A stretch of 64,000 bases of DNA from Perca fluviatilis (Eukaryota > Chordata > Actinopteri > Perciformes > Percidae), in contig NC_053112.1 of assembly GCF_010015445.1 (NCBI RefSeq), positions 4,136,749 to 4,200,748 on the forward strand, written 5' to 3'. Numbering within the stretch: position 1 is the first letter of the stretch; every line of letters begins with the position of its first letter. Below the pieces are notes generated by a model that was not told the origin of the DNA, made no database searches, and was given only the letters and a program-made list of their open reading frames with translations. The position numbers were made by a program, and so were the translations under genes. Positions 33,656 through 42,659 of the stretch are shown one piece after another.

Positions 33656-35179
33656 GTAATAAATAAAGTGTCATCTGCATAAAAATGGACACAGTTTATA
33701 TAAATAATGAATAAAAGTGGCCCCAGAATGGAGCCCCGGGGGAACCCCTTTACAGATTATACATATTCTGACGTTAGGCCTTCAAATTGTGTAGCTTGAG
33801 TCCTATCAGCGAGTCAGTTGATAAACCAGCCCACAGAGTGCTTAGACATACCTATACTGATCAGTCTCTGAACTAGTATGCTATGGTCAACAGTGTCAAA
33901 TGCTTTGGACAGATCAATGAACAGTAGGGTTGAGCATCGGAGAACCCATTCCTAATCGAAATCGTTTCAAAAATTACGATTCCATCCGAATCGTTTCTTT
34001 ATTGGAATCGTTTGGAATCGTTTGGAGGATTTGGTTTCAAATCTGAACATAGGGTCCAAATTTAATATGCAGTATTTTGGTTTCGGTAGCAGCCAGGCGC
34101 TTGTTGTGTTGCAGCCATGCAGCACAGTAAGCGGAGCTCTAGTGTGGCTTTATTTTGCTTTGTAAAAGCTGTAAAACTGCAACCCACCTATGAATCAAAA
34201 TAAAACGTTCCTCTTATTTGTGAAATAAGCATCTAACCCGTTTCAACTCCACCACTCAAAGAATCGGAATCGAGAATCGATAAGAAAACCCGGAATTGAA
34301 AGGAAGAATCGAATTGGAATCAGAATCGTTAAAATCCAAACGATGCCCATCCCTAATGAACAGAGACACACAGTGTTTCTTATCATCAAGTGTTTTGACT
34401 ATATAATTAATTACTTTTATAGCAGCAGTGGTAGTGCTGTGTTTTTTTCCTGAAACCAGATTGATGCTTAGATAAAATTGACTGAGCATTTAAGTACTCT
34501 TTCACTTAATTACTAACCAAGGAATCCAACACTTTGGCCAATGCTGAAAGTTTGGAAATGGGTCTGTAAATATTAGGCAAGGTTGGGTCAGCTCCTTTCA
34601 AAAGTGGTAAAAAAATAAGCAGACTTCCATACCTTGGGGATTGTGTTTGTGACCAGTGAAAGATTAAAACGATGAGTCAGAGGTTCAGCTAGGATATCTG
34701 CAGCTAATTTCAAGAAGAAAGGTTCTAAGTCATCGGGGCGCAGGTTTTCGAGGATTCAATTGTTTCAGGGCTTTATGAACATCAGCAACAGAGATGGAGC
34801 TAAGACTGAAAGTGTTGTCATCAGTAATAAAGATATCATTTACAGGCTCCAAAACCATAGGGGCAACAGAGTCAAACAAGAACCCAGATGACATGAAATG
34901 CTCATTAAAACAATTTAACATTTCTACTTTGTCAGATATAGTCACACCATTCTTAACCACAGACAACAGAAAACCTGTTGGTTTAGTAGATGCAGATAAC
35001 GACTTAATAGTTTTCCAGAATATTTTTATATTCTCTGTGGTTTTAGATTGGTAAAATTCAGCTTTAGCTTTTCTGAAGAGTGAAGTGAAAATGTTTCGCA
35101 ACTGTCTGAAAACAAGCCAGTCAGCATCAGAATCTGATCTCCTTGCTTTTGCCCAGGCTACATTTCTGTCGTGGATCAA
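33656..35179 (-). pseudogene. LINE A reverse transcriptase and upstream linker, interrupted
   Basis: The linker frame (35,179-34,730) is open and includes Phe-Arg-Lys-Ala-Lys-Ala-Glu-Phe-Tyr. RT motifs are readable near 33,690-33,924: Asp-Leu-Ser-Lys-Ala-Phe-Asp-Thr-Val-Asp-His, a Pro-Arg-Gly-Ser-Ile-Leu-Gly-Pro box, and the catalytic Tyr-Ala-Asp-Asp-Thr box at about 33,670. A stop codon and the MITE at 33,925-34,355 break it, and the part after the Asp-Asp box is replaced by the fold-back element. Confidence 0.8.
33925..34355. mobile_element. 431-bp hAT MITE inside the LINE A RT gene
   Basis: Tips TAGGGTTGAGCATCGG and GATGCCCATCCCTA are imperfect inverted repeats, flanked by a perfect 8-bp duplication ATGAACAG (33,917-33,924 and 34,356-34,363). 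Internal GAATCG/CGATTC words form further fold-back. Confidence 0.92.
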
Positions 35180-35852
35180 ATTAGAAATCTCAGAGGTAAA
35201 CCAGGGATTGTCCCGGCCGTTAATTCTAAATTTATGAATAGGTGCATGTCTGTTAAGTTAGAATATCAAGAAAACTGTTCTGATAGAAGGTCAGGGCTAA
35301 TTCCACATCATCAATCAGGGCAATTCTACTCCAGTGAAAATAAAATAAATCATATAAAAAACCCTGCTCAAACATTTTCATATTCCACCTTTCATCAATA
35401 TAACTTGGGCACCTTCGTGTCTCTAACAGCAGCAATCACACAACGATCACTCACATCATTAGCAAAAACACCTATTGCAGAGTACTTAAAAGGGGCATTG
35501 GTCAGGATTAAATCAATGAGTGATGATTTCTCCGGACATTTAGGATTTAGCCGAGTTTAATTGAGTCAAATTTAAATTGTCACACTGCTCTTTAAAAGCA
35601 TCTGATATCAGCCTTAGCCAGTCCCAGTTCAGATCACCAACACCAATAGTGTCATTACAAATAATGTGACTTGAGAAAATTTATAGTGTAGATGAAGAGT
35701 CATTTGATGCAGACAGAGTTCTATAACAACCAACCACCCTGGTATAGTGGTCTTTGGAGACTTCAAGGTTTAAGGCCAAAACCTCAAATTGTTTACTCAC
35801 CGATTTTGAAAGCACTAAACTAGAGTTGAATTTGCATTTGATATAAATAGCA
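35180..35852 (-). pseudogene. LINE A endonuclease domain, C-terminal part
   Basis: Minus-strand fragments continue the endonuclease begun at 40,565-40,800, with the phrase Leu-Val-Leu-Ser-Lys-Ser-Val at the insertion side. Frameshifts are present. The LTR element separates it from its N-terminal half. Confidence 0.6.
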
Positions 35853-35857
35853 ACACC

Positions 35858-36275
35858 TGTTAGGTGTAGCAGGGAGGAGTAGGGAATGGCGGACCCAAAA
35901 TGCAGAGGCAGGCAGGCAGGCAGGAGAATGTAGAGGTGGAGGGTTTAATAGTCCATAAAAAACAAGAGCAAAAACCGGACACCGGAGACGGACAGGAACA
36001 CACAAACACAAACACAAACAATGATCTGACACTGGACAAGGGGAACACCAAGACTAAATACACAGACTAATGAGATAACACAAGACAGGTGACACAAGGG
36101 CTGGGAAACAGGTGAAACACATTAGGCAGGGCAGAGCAATCAACAAAAGGAGGGAAACACAAGACAGGAAGTAAAGTGGACAAGACAAGACAGAAAACCA
36201 GAGACTTCAAAATAAAACAGGAAACAGAGCACAAAATAGACCACCAAAATAAGACAAGACACCAAAACCATAACA
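35858..36275 (-). repeat. 3' LTR (418 bp)
   Basis: Direct copy of 40,112-40,559. Shorter by 30 bp in the ACACAAACACAAAC stretch. Confidence 0.9.
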
Positions 36276-36659
36276 GTAACCCCCCAAGGGACAGATCCCA
36301 GATGTCCAAAAAACAAGAAAGGAGCAAAAGACAAACCAGGGAGGGAGGAGGGGCCCGGAGGAGGGACGCACCCAAAAAGTCAAACCAAATCAACCCCGAG
36401 GGGCGCGGGAAGGCACTGGAGACACTGGGGCAAGGGAAAACAGAGAGAGGCCAGAGGGAAAAGAGAGTCCCGGGGCACGGAGAACAGGGAGTCCAGGAGC
36501 ACAGGGAACAGAGAGTCCCGGGGGCACGGGGAAACACAGAGCACTGGGGGCACAGGGGCCACAGAGAAGGCAGAATCCCACAGGCGACCGGGCGACGAAG
36601 GCAGGATGCTTCCGGGCCGGGCGCGGCAGGCAGAACCCCTCAGACGGCCGGGCGAAGGG
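36276..36659 (-). other. 3' untranslated part of the LTR element and polypurine tract
   Basis: Between the last repeat block and the 3' LTR. On the minus strand it ends CCCTTGGGGGGTTAC just before the LTR TG, a plausible polypurine primer, which fixes the orientation. Confidence 0.6.
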
Positions 36660-37610
36660 CCATACCCCTCTGGCGGCCGTCGGGCGGGCGGCATACCCTC
36701 AGGAGGCCGGGCGGGCGGGCGATATCCCTCTGGAGGCCGGGCGGGGGGAGAGTCCCCTCTGGAGGCCGTCGGCGGGGCGAACCCCTAGGAGACCGGCGGC
36801 GAAGGCGATCATCCTCAGGAGGCCGGGCGGGCGGCGATATCCCTCTGAGGCCGTCCGGGCGGACGAGAGTTCCCTCTGGAGGCCGGGCGCGGGCGATACC
36901 CCTCTGGAGGCCGTCGGGCGAAGGAGATATCCCTCTGGAGGCCGGGCGGGCGGCGATACACCTCTGGAGGCCGGCGGGCGGCGAGATACCCCTCTGGAGG
37001 CCGTCGTGGGCGATACCCTCTGGAGGCCGGGCGGGCGAAGGCGATATCCCTCAGGAGGCCGGGCGGGGCGGAAGGCGATATCCCTGGGAGGCCGGGCGAG
37101 GGGAGAGTCCCCTCTGGAGGCCGGCGGCGAAGGCGACACCCTTCCGGAGGCCGGCGGCGAAGGAGATATCCCTCTGGGGGCCGTCGGCGAAGGCGATATC
37201 CCTCTGGAGGCCGGCGGCGAAGGAGATACCCCTCTGGAGGCCGTCGCGGGCGGCGATACCCTCTGGAGGCCGGGCGGCGAGCGGCGCTATCCCTCAGGAG
37301 GCCGGGCGGGCGGGAGAGTCCCCTCTGGAGGCCGGCGGCGAAGGCGATACCCCTCTGGAGGCCGGGCGGGCGGCGATATCCCTCAGAAGGCCGGCGGCGA
37401 AGGCGATATCCCTCAGGAGGCCGGCGGCGAAGGAGAGTCCCCTCTGGCGGCCGGCGGCGAAGGCCATACCCCTCTGGAGGCCGTCGGCGAAGGAGAGTCC
37501 CCTCTGGAGGCCATGGCGGGGCTGACCCCTCTGGAGGCCATGGCGGGGCTGATCCCTCTGGAGGCCATGGCGGGGCTGATCCCTCTGGAGGCCATGGCGG
37601 TCCTGGGAAC
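36660..37610. repeat. Tandem repeat block, mostly 30-36-bp units (GC-rich)
   Basis: About 28 units built on GGAGGCCGGCGGCGAAGG plus CGATATCCCTCT or AGAGTCCCCTCT. On the minus strand a unit reads Arg-Arg-Arg-Pro-Pro-Glu-Gly-Tyr or similar. Unit lengths vary in multiples of three for long stretches, which keeps several frames open. Confidence 0.9.
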
Positions 37611-37708
37611 CGTGTCGGCAGGACCTCCACAGTCCCCTTAGAGGGCGTATGGCCCCCCCCCAAAATTTTCCTGGGGAGGCTCCCCGGGATGATGTCCAGG
37701 ACAGGCAA
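36815..37708 (-). CDS. Repeat-encoded frame with Arg-Pro-Pro-Glu-Gly units (LTR element)
   Basis: A 297-codon open frame whose units are ten-residue variants of Arg-Arg-Arg-Pro-Pro-Glu-Gly-Tyr-X-Leu. It overlaps the frame 37,294-39,229 in a different register, so at most one is used in any stretch. Whether it is translated is unknown. Confidence 0.35.
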   Translation of the reverse strand: MPVLDIIPGSLPRKILGGGHTPSKGTVEVLPTRFPGPPWPPEGSAPPWPPEGSAPPWPPEGSAPPWPPEGTLLRRRPPEGYGLRRRPPEGTLLRRRPPEGYRLRRRPSEGYRRPPGLQRGIAFAAGLQRGLSRPPGLLRDSAARRPASRGYRRPRRPPEGYLLRRRPPEGYRLRRRPPEGYLLRRRPPEGCRLRRRPPEGTLPSPGLPGISPSAPPGLLRDIAFARPASRGYRPRRPPEGYLAARRPPEVYRRPPGLQRDISFARRPPEGYRPRPASRGNSRPPGRPQRDIAARPAS

Positions 37709-39229
37709 TGAGGGCTTAGAACTGGGCTGTACCGGCGATGAGGGCTTTGAACCGGGCTGTACCGGGGGCGGCAGGGCGCCGAACCGGGCTGTACCGGCGA
37801 AGAGCCGGGCTGTACCGGCGAAGGGGGCGGCCGAGCCGGGCTGTACCGGGCGACGGGGGCTTTGGGAAGGGTGCTAGCTAGGTGGGGTTCAGGAAGGAGG
37901 CTAGCTAGCCTGGGCTCAGGGGAAATGCCAGCTAGGCTAGACTCTGGGGAGCCGCTACAAGGCCGGGATCCTAGGAACTCTGGGGAGCCGCTACACGGCC
38001 GGGACTCTAGGAACTCTGGGGAGCCGCTATACGGCCGGGACTCTAGGAACCCTGGGGGGCCGCTACATGGCCGGGACTCTAGGAACTCTAGGAGACCAGA
38101 GGACTCTGGGACACTAGAGAGCTCGGGGACACTAGGAAGCTCTGGGACACTAGAGGACTCTGGGACACTAGAGGACCCTGGGACACTAGAGAGCTCGGGG
38201 AGCTCGGGGACACTAGGAAGCTCTGGGACACTAGAGGACTCTGGGACACTAGAGGACCCTGGGACACTAGAGGACCCTGGGACACTAGAGGACTCGGGGA
38301 ACCTTGGGACACTAGAGGACTCGGGGAACCTTGGGACACTAGAGGACTCGGGGAACCTTGGGACACTAGAGGACTCGGGGACACTAGAGGACTCGGGGAA
38401 CCTAGGGACACTAGAGGACTCGGGGAACCTAGGGACACTAGAGGACTCGGGGACACTAGAGGACTTGGGGAACCGAGGGACACTAGAGGACTCGGGGACA
38501 CTAGAGGACTCGGGGAACCTGGGGACACCAGAGGACTCGGGGACACTAGGGACAATAGAGGACTCGGGGACACTAGGGACAAGGGAACCGCTACCTAGCC
38601 TAGAGTCAGGGGGAATCCAAACCAACCGGGACTCAGGAAAGCCACTAGCTAGCTGGGACTCAGGAAAGCCACCAGCAAGCTGGGACTCAGGAAAGCTACT
38701 AGCTAGCTGAGACTCAGGGAAGCTACTAGCTAGCTGGGACTCAGGAAAGCCGCTAGCTAGCTGGGACACAGGGAAGCTGCTAGCTGGCTGCGAATCAGGG
38801 GAGCTGCTAGCTGGCTGCGAATCAGGGGAGCTGCTAGCTGGCTGCGAATCAGGGGAGCTGCTAGCTGGCTGCGAATCAGGGGAGCTGCTAGCTGGCTGCG
38901 AATCAGGGGAGCTGCTAGCTGGCTGCGAATCAGGGGAGATGCTAGCTGGCTGCGAATCAGGGGAGATGCTAGCTGGCTGCGAATCAGGGGAGATGCTAGC
39001 TGGCTTGGACTCAGGGGAGATGCTAGCTGGCCTGGACTCAGGGGAGATGCTAGCTGGCCTGGACTCAGGGGAGATGCTAGCTGGCCTGGACTCAGGGGAG
39101 ATGCTAGCTGGCCTGGACTCAGGGGAGATGCTAGCTGGCCTGGACTCAGGGGAGATGCTAGCTGGCCTGGACTCAGGGGAGATGCTAGCTGGCCTGGACT
39201 CAGGGGAGATGCTAGCTGGCCTGGACTCA
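37294..39229 (-). CDS. Long repeat-encoded open frame of the LTR element
   Basis: Open for about 645 codons in the same frame as the gag-position ORF. Nine-residue units dominate: Ser-Ile-Ser-Pro-Glu-Ser-Arg-Pro-Ala, then Ser-Ser-Ser-Pro-Asp-Ser-Gln-Pro-Ala, then Ser-Gln-Leu-Ala-Ser-Ser-Phe-Pro-Glu, then Val-Pro-Glu-Ser-Ser-Ser variants and Ser-Pro-Glu-Phe-Leu-Glu-Ser-Arg-Pro. A Pro-Glu or Pro-Asp pair recurs in every block. It has no start codon of its own, so it would need continuity with the ORF at 39,484-40,095, which is broken in this copy. Composition suggests a disordered protein; function unknown. Confidence 0.45.
37930..38095. repeat. 45-bp tandem repeats (LTR element)
   Basis: Four units carrying GGGAGCCGCTAC and GGCCGGGACTCTAGGAAC. 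Confidence 0.85.
38096..38590. repeat. 18/27-bp tandem repeats (LTR element)
   Basis: Units GGACACTAGAGGACTCGG with or without a GGAACCTTG/GGAACCTAG insert, about 24 units. Both lengths are multiples of nine bases. Confidence 0.9.
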
Positions 39230-39480
39230 GGGAGCTGCTAGCTGGCCTGGACTCAGGGAGCTGCTAGCTGGCCTGGACCCCGGGAGCTGCTAGCTGGCCT
39301 GGACTCCGGGAAGCTGCTAGCTGGCCTGGACTCAGGGGAACTCAGGGAGCTGCTAGCTGGCCTGGACTCAGGGAGCTGCTAGCTGGCCTGGACTCAGGGA
39401 GCTGCTAGCTAGCCTAGACTCAGGGAGCTGCTAGCTAGCCTAGACTCAGGGAGCTGCTAGCTAGCCTAGACTCAGGGGAG
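38620..39480. repeat. 27-bp then 26-bp tandem repeats (LTR element)
   Basis: About 32 units with the core GCTAGCTGGC followed by CTGGACTCAGGGGA or CTGCGAATCAGGGGA. Units up to about 39,229 are 27 bp. Many of those between 39,230 and 39,460 are 26 bp (one G fewer), which rotates the reading frame from unit to unit. Confidence 0.92.
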
Positions 39481-39483
39481 CTG

Positions 39484-39506
39484 CTAGCCAGCCCAGACCT
39501 CAGGAG

Positions 39507-39548
<42 letters not shown>

Positions 39549-40095
39549 CGGAAAAAAAAAGAACACCCCCCTCGCCCCGCAAACTGCACGCGTCAGCTTG
39601 GGAACAGAAGGGCCGCACGTCAGCTTCGGGAACAGAAGGGTTGCACGTCAGCTCGGGAACAGAAGGGCGCACGTCGCTTTCGGGAACAGAAGGGTTGCAC
39701 GTCAGCTCGGGAACAGAAGGGTTGCACGTCAGCTCGGGAACAGAGGTCAACAGGGGAGCCGACAAGGCACGAGGGGCAGGAGTAGGCCCGACCATAGACA
39801 GGACACGGGGACCAGGAGTCGGCTCGTGGCCACTGGTAGGCCTGGGAACACCAGACAGCACTGGGAAAGTCACAGAGCGAGGTTTAGGCTCACCGTTAGG
39901 AGACTCCAGGAAGTCTTGAATCCAGTCTGGGAGGGAGCTCCGGAGCCAGGGTGAGCGGGAGGCGTCTCGGCGAGCAGCCTGGAGAACTGCCTCCTTGGCC
40001 TTCCGACCTCTAGTGAACCTCCACTCCCCAACAGCACAAATAAGCCTGCAGGTGAGGTCACTGAGGTCGTATGCCATTGTCTCTGCTGGGTCCAT
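39484..40095 (-). CDS. Gag-position ORF of the LTR element, novel N-terminal domain
   Basis: A 204-codon frame starts at an ATG in an ACCACCATGG context, 16 bases inside the 5' LTR. Residues 1-75 are non-repetitive and probably helical (Asp-Leu-Thr-Cys-Arg-Leu-Ile, Gly-Glu-Trp-Arg-Phe, Pro-Asp-Trp-Ile-Gln-Asp-Phe-Leu-Glu). A Pro/Ser-rich linker follows, then nine-residue repeats of the Val-Pro-Glu-Leu-Thr-Cys-Asn-Pro-Ser type. It then runs through the poly-G tract as a glycine run and stops. I see no zinc knuckle. The position suggests a gag-derived protein, but the domain is not one I recognise. Confidence 0.6.
39507..39546. repeat. 40-base poly-C (poly-G on the coding strand)
   Basis: An uninterrupted homopolymer inside the coding region of the LTR element. 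Its length decides whether the upstream and downstream repeat frames join, and exact length is easily mis-assembled. Confidence 0.9.
39590..39745. repeat. 27-bp tandem repeats near the ORF start (LTR element)
   Basis: Six units, most containing GCACGTCAGCTCGGGAACAG. These encode the Val-Pro-Glu-Leu-Thr-Cys-Asn-Pro-Ser units on the minus strand. Confidence 0.9.
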
Positions 40096-40111
40096 GGTGG
40101 TCAGATCATTA

Positions 40112-40559
40112 TGTTAGGTGTAGCAGGGAGGAGTAGGGAATGGCGGACCCAAAATGCAGAGGCAGGCAGGCAGGCAGGAGAATATAGAGGTGGAGTGTTT
40201 AATAGTCCATAAAAAACAAGAGCAAAAACCGGACACCGAGACGCGACAGGAACACAGGAACACACAAACACAAACACAAACACACAAACACACAAACACA
40301 AACAATGATCTGACACTGGACAAGGGGAACACCAAGACTAAATACACAGACTAATGAGATAACACAAGACAGGTGACACAAGGGCTGGGAAACAGGTGAA
40401 ACACATTAGGCAGGGCAGAGCAATCAACAAAAGGAGGGAAACACAAGACAGGAAGTAAAGTGGACAAGACAAGACAGAAAACCAGAGACTTCAAAATAAA
40501 ACAGGAAACAGAGCACAAAACAGACCACCAAAATAAGACAAGACACCAAAACCATAACA
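40112..40559 (-). repeat. 5' LTR (448 bp)
   Basis: Direct copy of 35,858-36,275 with a longer ACACAAACACAAAC stretch. On the minus strand it carries a TTTAGTCTTGG region after TATTTAG and an ATTAAA signal near its 3' half, compatible with promoter and polyadenylation functions of an LTR. Confidence 0.9.
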
Positions 40560-40564
40560 ACACC

Positions 40565-40800
40565 TCCCCTTTTTGGGCGCATCTGAACGATACAAATTAT
40601 AACCATCGATGCCAATATCTTTATCAAGGACAGATTTTGTCAGCCAGGTTTCAGATAAAACAACAATGTCAGCATCAGTTGACCTGACCCATAAATTAAC
40701 CATATCCAGTTTGGACATTAAACTCAGAAAATGTAGGTGCATAATACCCAGGCCAGACCTAGATTTAAAATCTTCAGGTGTATCACATAGCGTAAAACTA
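40565..40800 (-). pseudogene. LINE A endonuclease domain, N-terminal part
   Basis: The minus strand reads Ser-Thr-Asp-Ala-Asp-Ile-Val-Val-Leu-Ser-Glu-Thr-Trp-Leu, the conserved Glu-Thr-Trp motif of APE-type LINE endonucleases, followed by Gly-Tyr-Asn-Leu-Tyr-Arg-Ser-Asp. The frame is then cut by the LTR element. Confidence 0.85.
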
Positions 40801-41219
40801 TAAGGGCCCGGATTAGGCTGAACATTTCCAGAGATTAGTAATAAAATAAGTGCCAGATCTAGAATTTTATGATATTAAAAAGGCAGATAGTGAGTATGCA
40901 GAGACAATGAACCAATCCTTCAAAATGGAGAGGCAGTGAAGGTGGAGTAGATTTGTAGCCTTGTAAAGAAACATAAATGAGTGACTTGGCCCCTGGGATT
41001 TAAATTGGACCGTGGAAGTTCTCAGGACTTGAGACTACATAAGGGAACTGCATATGGATGGACTCATTCTCTGACTGCAGTTTGACAACCGCACTGTAAA
41101 GGGGATCAGAAAGATAAACAAGGCTAGATAAAGCTTCATTTTTAAAAACACTAGAGAGACAGCTTTTCTTAGCAAAAGGTGAAATAGAACAATACAGTTA
41201 GGTAGCAGGAGACCGGTGA

Positions 41220-41660
41220 GTTGAGGCAGGCGACAGCCTGGTGGTGGTGGAGGCAGCTGAGGCTGAAACAGACGACAGTCCAGTGTTGGAGACAGCTGAG
41301 GCTGTAGCCGGTGACAGCCTGATGGTGGTAGAGGCAGCTGAGACTTTAGCAGACCACTGGGCGCGTGTGGTGGAGGAGGCAGCTGAGATCGTAGCAAATG
41401 ACAAATGCTGTTTGGAGGAGGCAGCTAAGGCTGTAGCTGACGACAAATCCGGTGATGGAGGCAGCTGAGGCCATACCAGACGACAAGTCCAGTGGTGGAA
41501 GATGCGGCTGAGACTGTAGCAGATGATAGCCCAGAGATGGAGGCAGCTGAGGCTGTAGCCGTGACAGCCCGATGGTTGAGGCAGTTGAGGCTGTATCCAC
41601 TGGAGGCTGCAGCAGATGATAGACTGGTGGGGTGGAGGGAGCTGAGACCGTAGCAGGCAG
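41220..41660. repeat. Imperfect tandem repeats (about 45-50 bp) near the LINE A 5' end
   Basis: Units share GAGGCAGCTGAGGCTGTAGC and a TGACAGCCTGATGG-like tail, with drift. Both strands have open frames across it. Placement as a LINE 5' region is inferred from position only. Confidence 0.65.
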
Positions 41661-42106
41661 GCTGATAAAGGGGTTTTAGGCAGGCGCACGTCCATGTAAC
41701 GCCTCTAAAGCTCATTGAAATTTTTTTTTTAAATGATTTGGTGTTGTAGTTCTTCGCTTGTCCAAATATAATTTGCTGTATATGTACAGATCATTTATTA
41801 CTCTGTGTTGCTTTTAGTCAATTTTAATACATTTATTTACTATGCAAGTACCTTTTGTGATTCTACATTTTGTTGTACTTTTATGTTGTGATACAGGTCT
41901 TAAATTGTATTCATAAAGGTCTTAAAAAGGTCTTTAAAAGTCTTAAATGTGACTTGGTAAAACCTCCAGAAACCCTGTACCAAGCTTTATTTGTTCTTCA
42001 CCCTTCAGGTCTTTGCTAAATCAGCTCTAACAAAAATCATATCTGAACCCTTCTGGCTGTTCAGGAGTTGATGAGTTTTGATTCCTGATTATTTTGTCTA
42101 TTCTCA

Positions 42107-42425
42107 ATCAGCTGAAACTCAGAGGGGAGCAGAGAGCACAGCAGTCACCGCCAGTATGGAGGTGTCGTCAGCTCACCTCAGTTTACAGATGTCCATGTGG
42201 GAGGAATATAACGCTTAATGTCAGCAACACATTTGGTAATGTTTCCGCTGAATTCATAAATTAAATTAAGGCTTATTCATGTTTAACTATGTACATGCTT
42301 AAATTGTATTTAACAAAATGCCTTCAATTATTTAGCATTTCTCAAGAGCTGTTGCATGTTTGTGTTTCAGTCACGCTTCCTGACAGGACAGATGAGACGA
42401 AGCCGTTTCTCCCAAAACCGAAGGT

Positions 42426-42469
<44 letters not shown>

Positions 42470-42638
42470 TGTGTCTGCTAATTAAACATAACTAGACTGA
42501 AGTACTACTGACAGAGCGCAGTCTAAGAGGGAGGTGTGTGAATTTTAATGGAAATTGGATCAATCAAATAAAAGCTGGATGGTAATAATTACATTATTTC
42601 TGTTTCAGTGGATGCCAGTGGTGTTAAAGAAACTACAG
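42107..42638 (+). other. Possible small exons of NLR copy 2 (N-terminal side)
   Basis: Two short segments have good splice signals: 42,371-42,423 (after TTTGTGTTTCAG, before GTATTG) and 42,609-42,638 (after TTCTGTTTCAG, before GTACAT). A third, open segment follows TCTCAATCAG at 42,113. Fish NLR-C genes do have short N-terminal exons before FISNA, and these lie 6.5 kb upstream of the NACHT exon, but I recognise no conserved peptide. Confidence 0.25.
42427..42475. repeat. (TG)n microsatellite
   Basis: TG run directly after the possible donor at 42,424. Confidence 0.95.
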
Positions 42639-42659
42639 GTACATTTGCAAAGATTATTA

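Larger units (their letters stand above)
35858..40559 (-). mobile_element. 4.7-kb LTR retrotransposon without pol, with Pro-Glu repeat coding region
   Basis: Two direct repeats (35,858-36,275 and 40,112-40,559) begin TG and end CA and are flanked by a perfect 5-bp duplication ACACC (35,853-35,857 and 40,560-40,564). On the minus strand a Met-Asp-Pro-Ala start codon lies 16 bases inside the 5' LTR, as in fish Ty3/gypsy gag genes, and a GGGGGG-containing purine tract precedes the 3' LTR (about 36,276-36,290). In 3.84 kb of interior I find no protease, RT, RNase H or integrase motif on either strand. Nearly all of it is tandem repeats. It interrupts the LINE A endonuclease. The LTRs differ by only a handful of substitutions and a 30-bp repeat-length change, so the insertion is recent. 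Confidence 0.85.
29795..41700 (-). mobile_element. Non-LTR retrotransposon (LINE A), split by several insertions
   Basis: Minus-strand pieces in the right order are: a tandem-repeat 5' region (41,220-41,660), APE-type endonuclease (40,565-40,800 continuing at 35,857-35,180), linker and reverse transcriptase (35,179-34,356 and 33,924-33,656), RT C-terminus (31,717-31,235) and 3' UTR (30,115-29,795). Interruptions are an LTR element (35,858-40,559), a hAT MITE (33,925-34,355), a fold-back element (about 31,718-33,655) and an unassigned block (about 30,118-31,230). The endonuclease/RT type places it with CR1/L2/Rex-type LINEs; the clade needs a search. The outer limits are approximate. Confidence 0.75.

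Noticed and set aside
36176..37525. 449-codon plus-strand open frame
   Set aside because: It covers LTR sequence and the tandem repeats antisense to the element's polarity. Openness is explained by unit lengths divisible by three.
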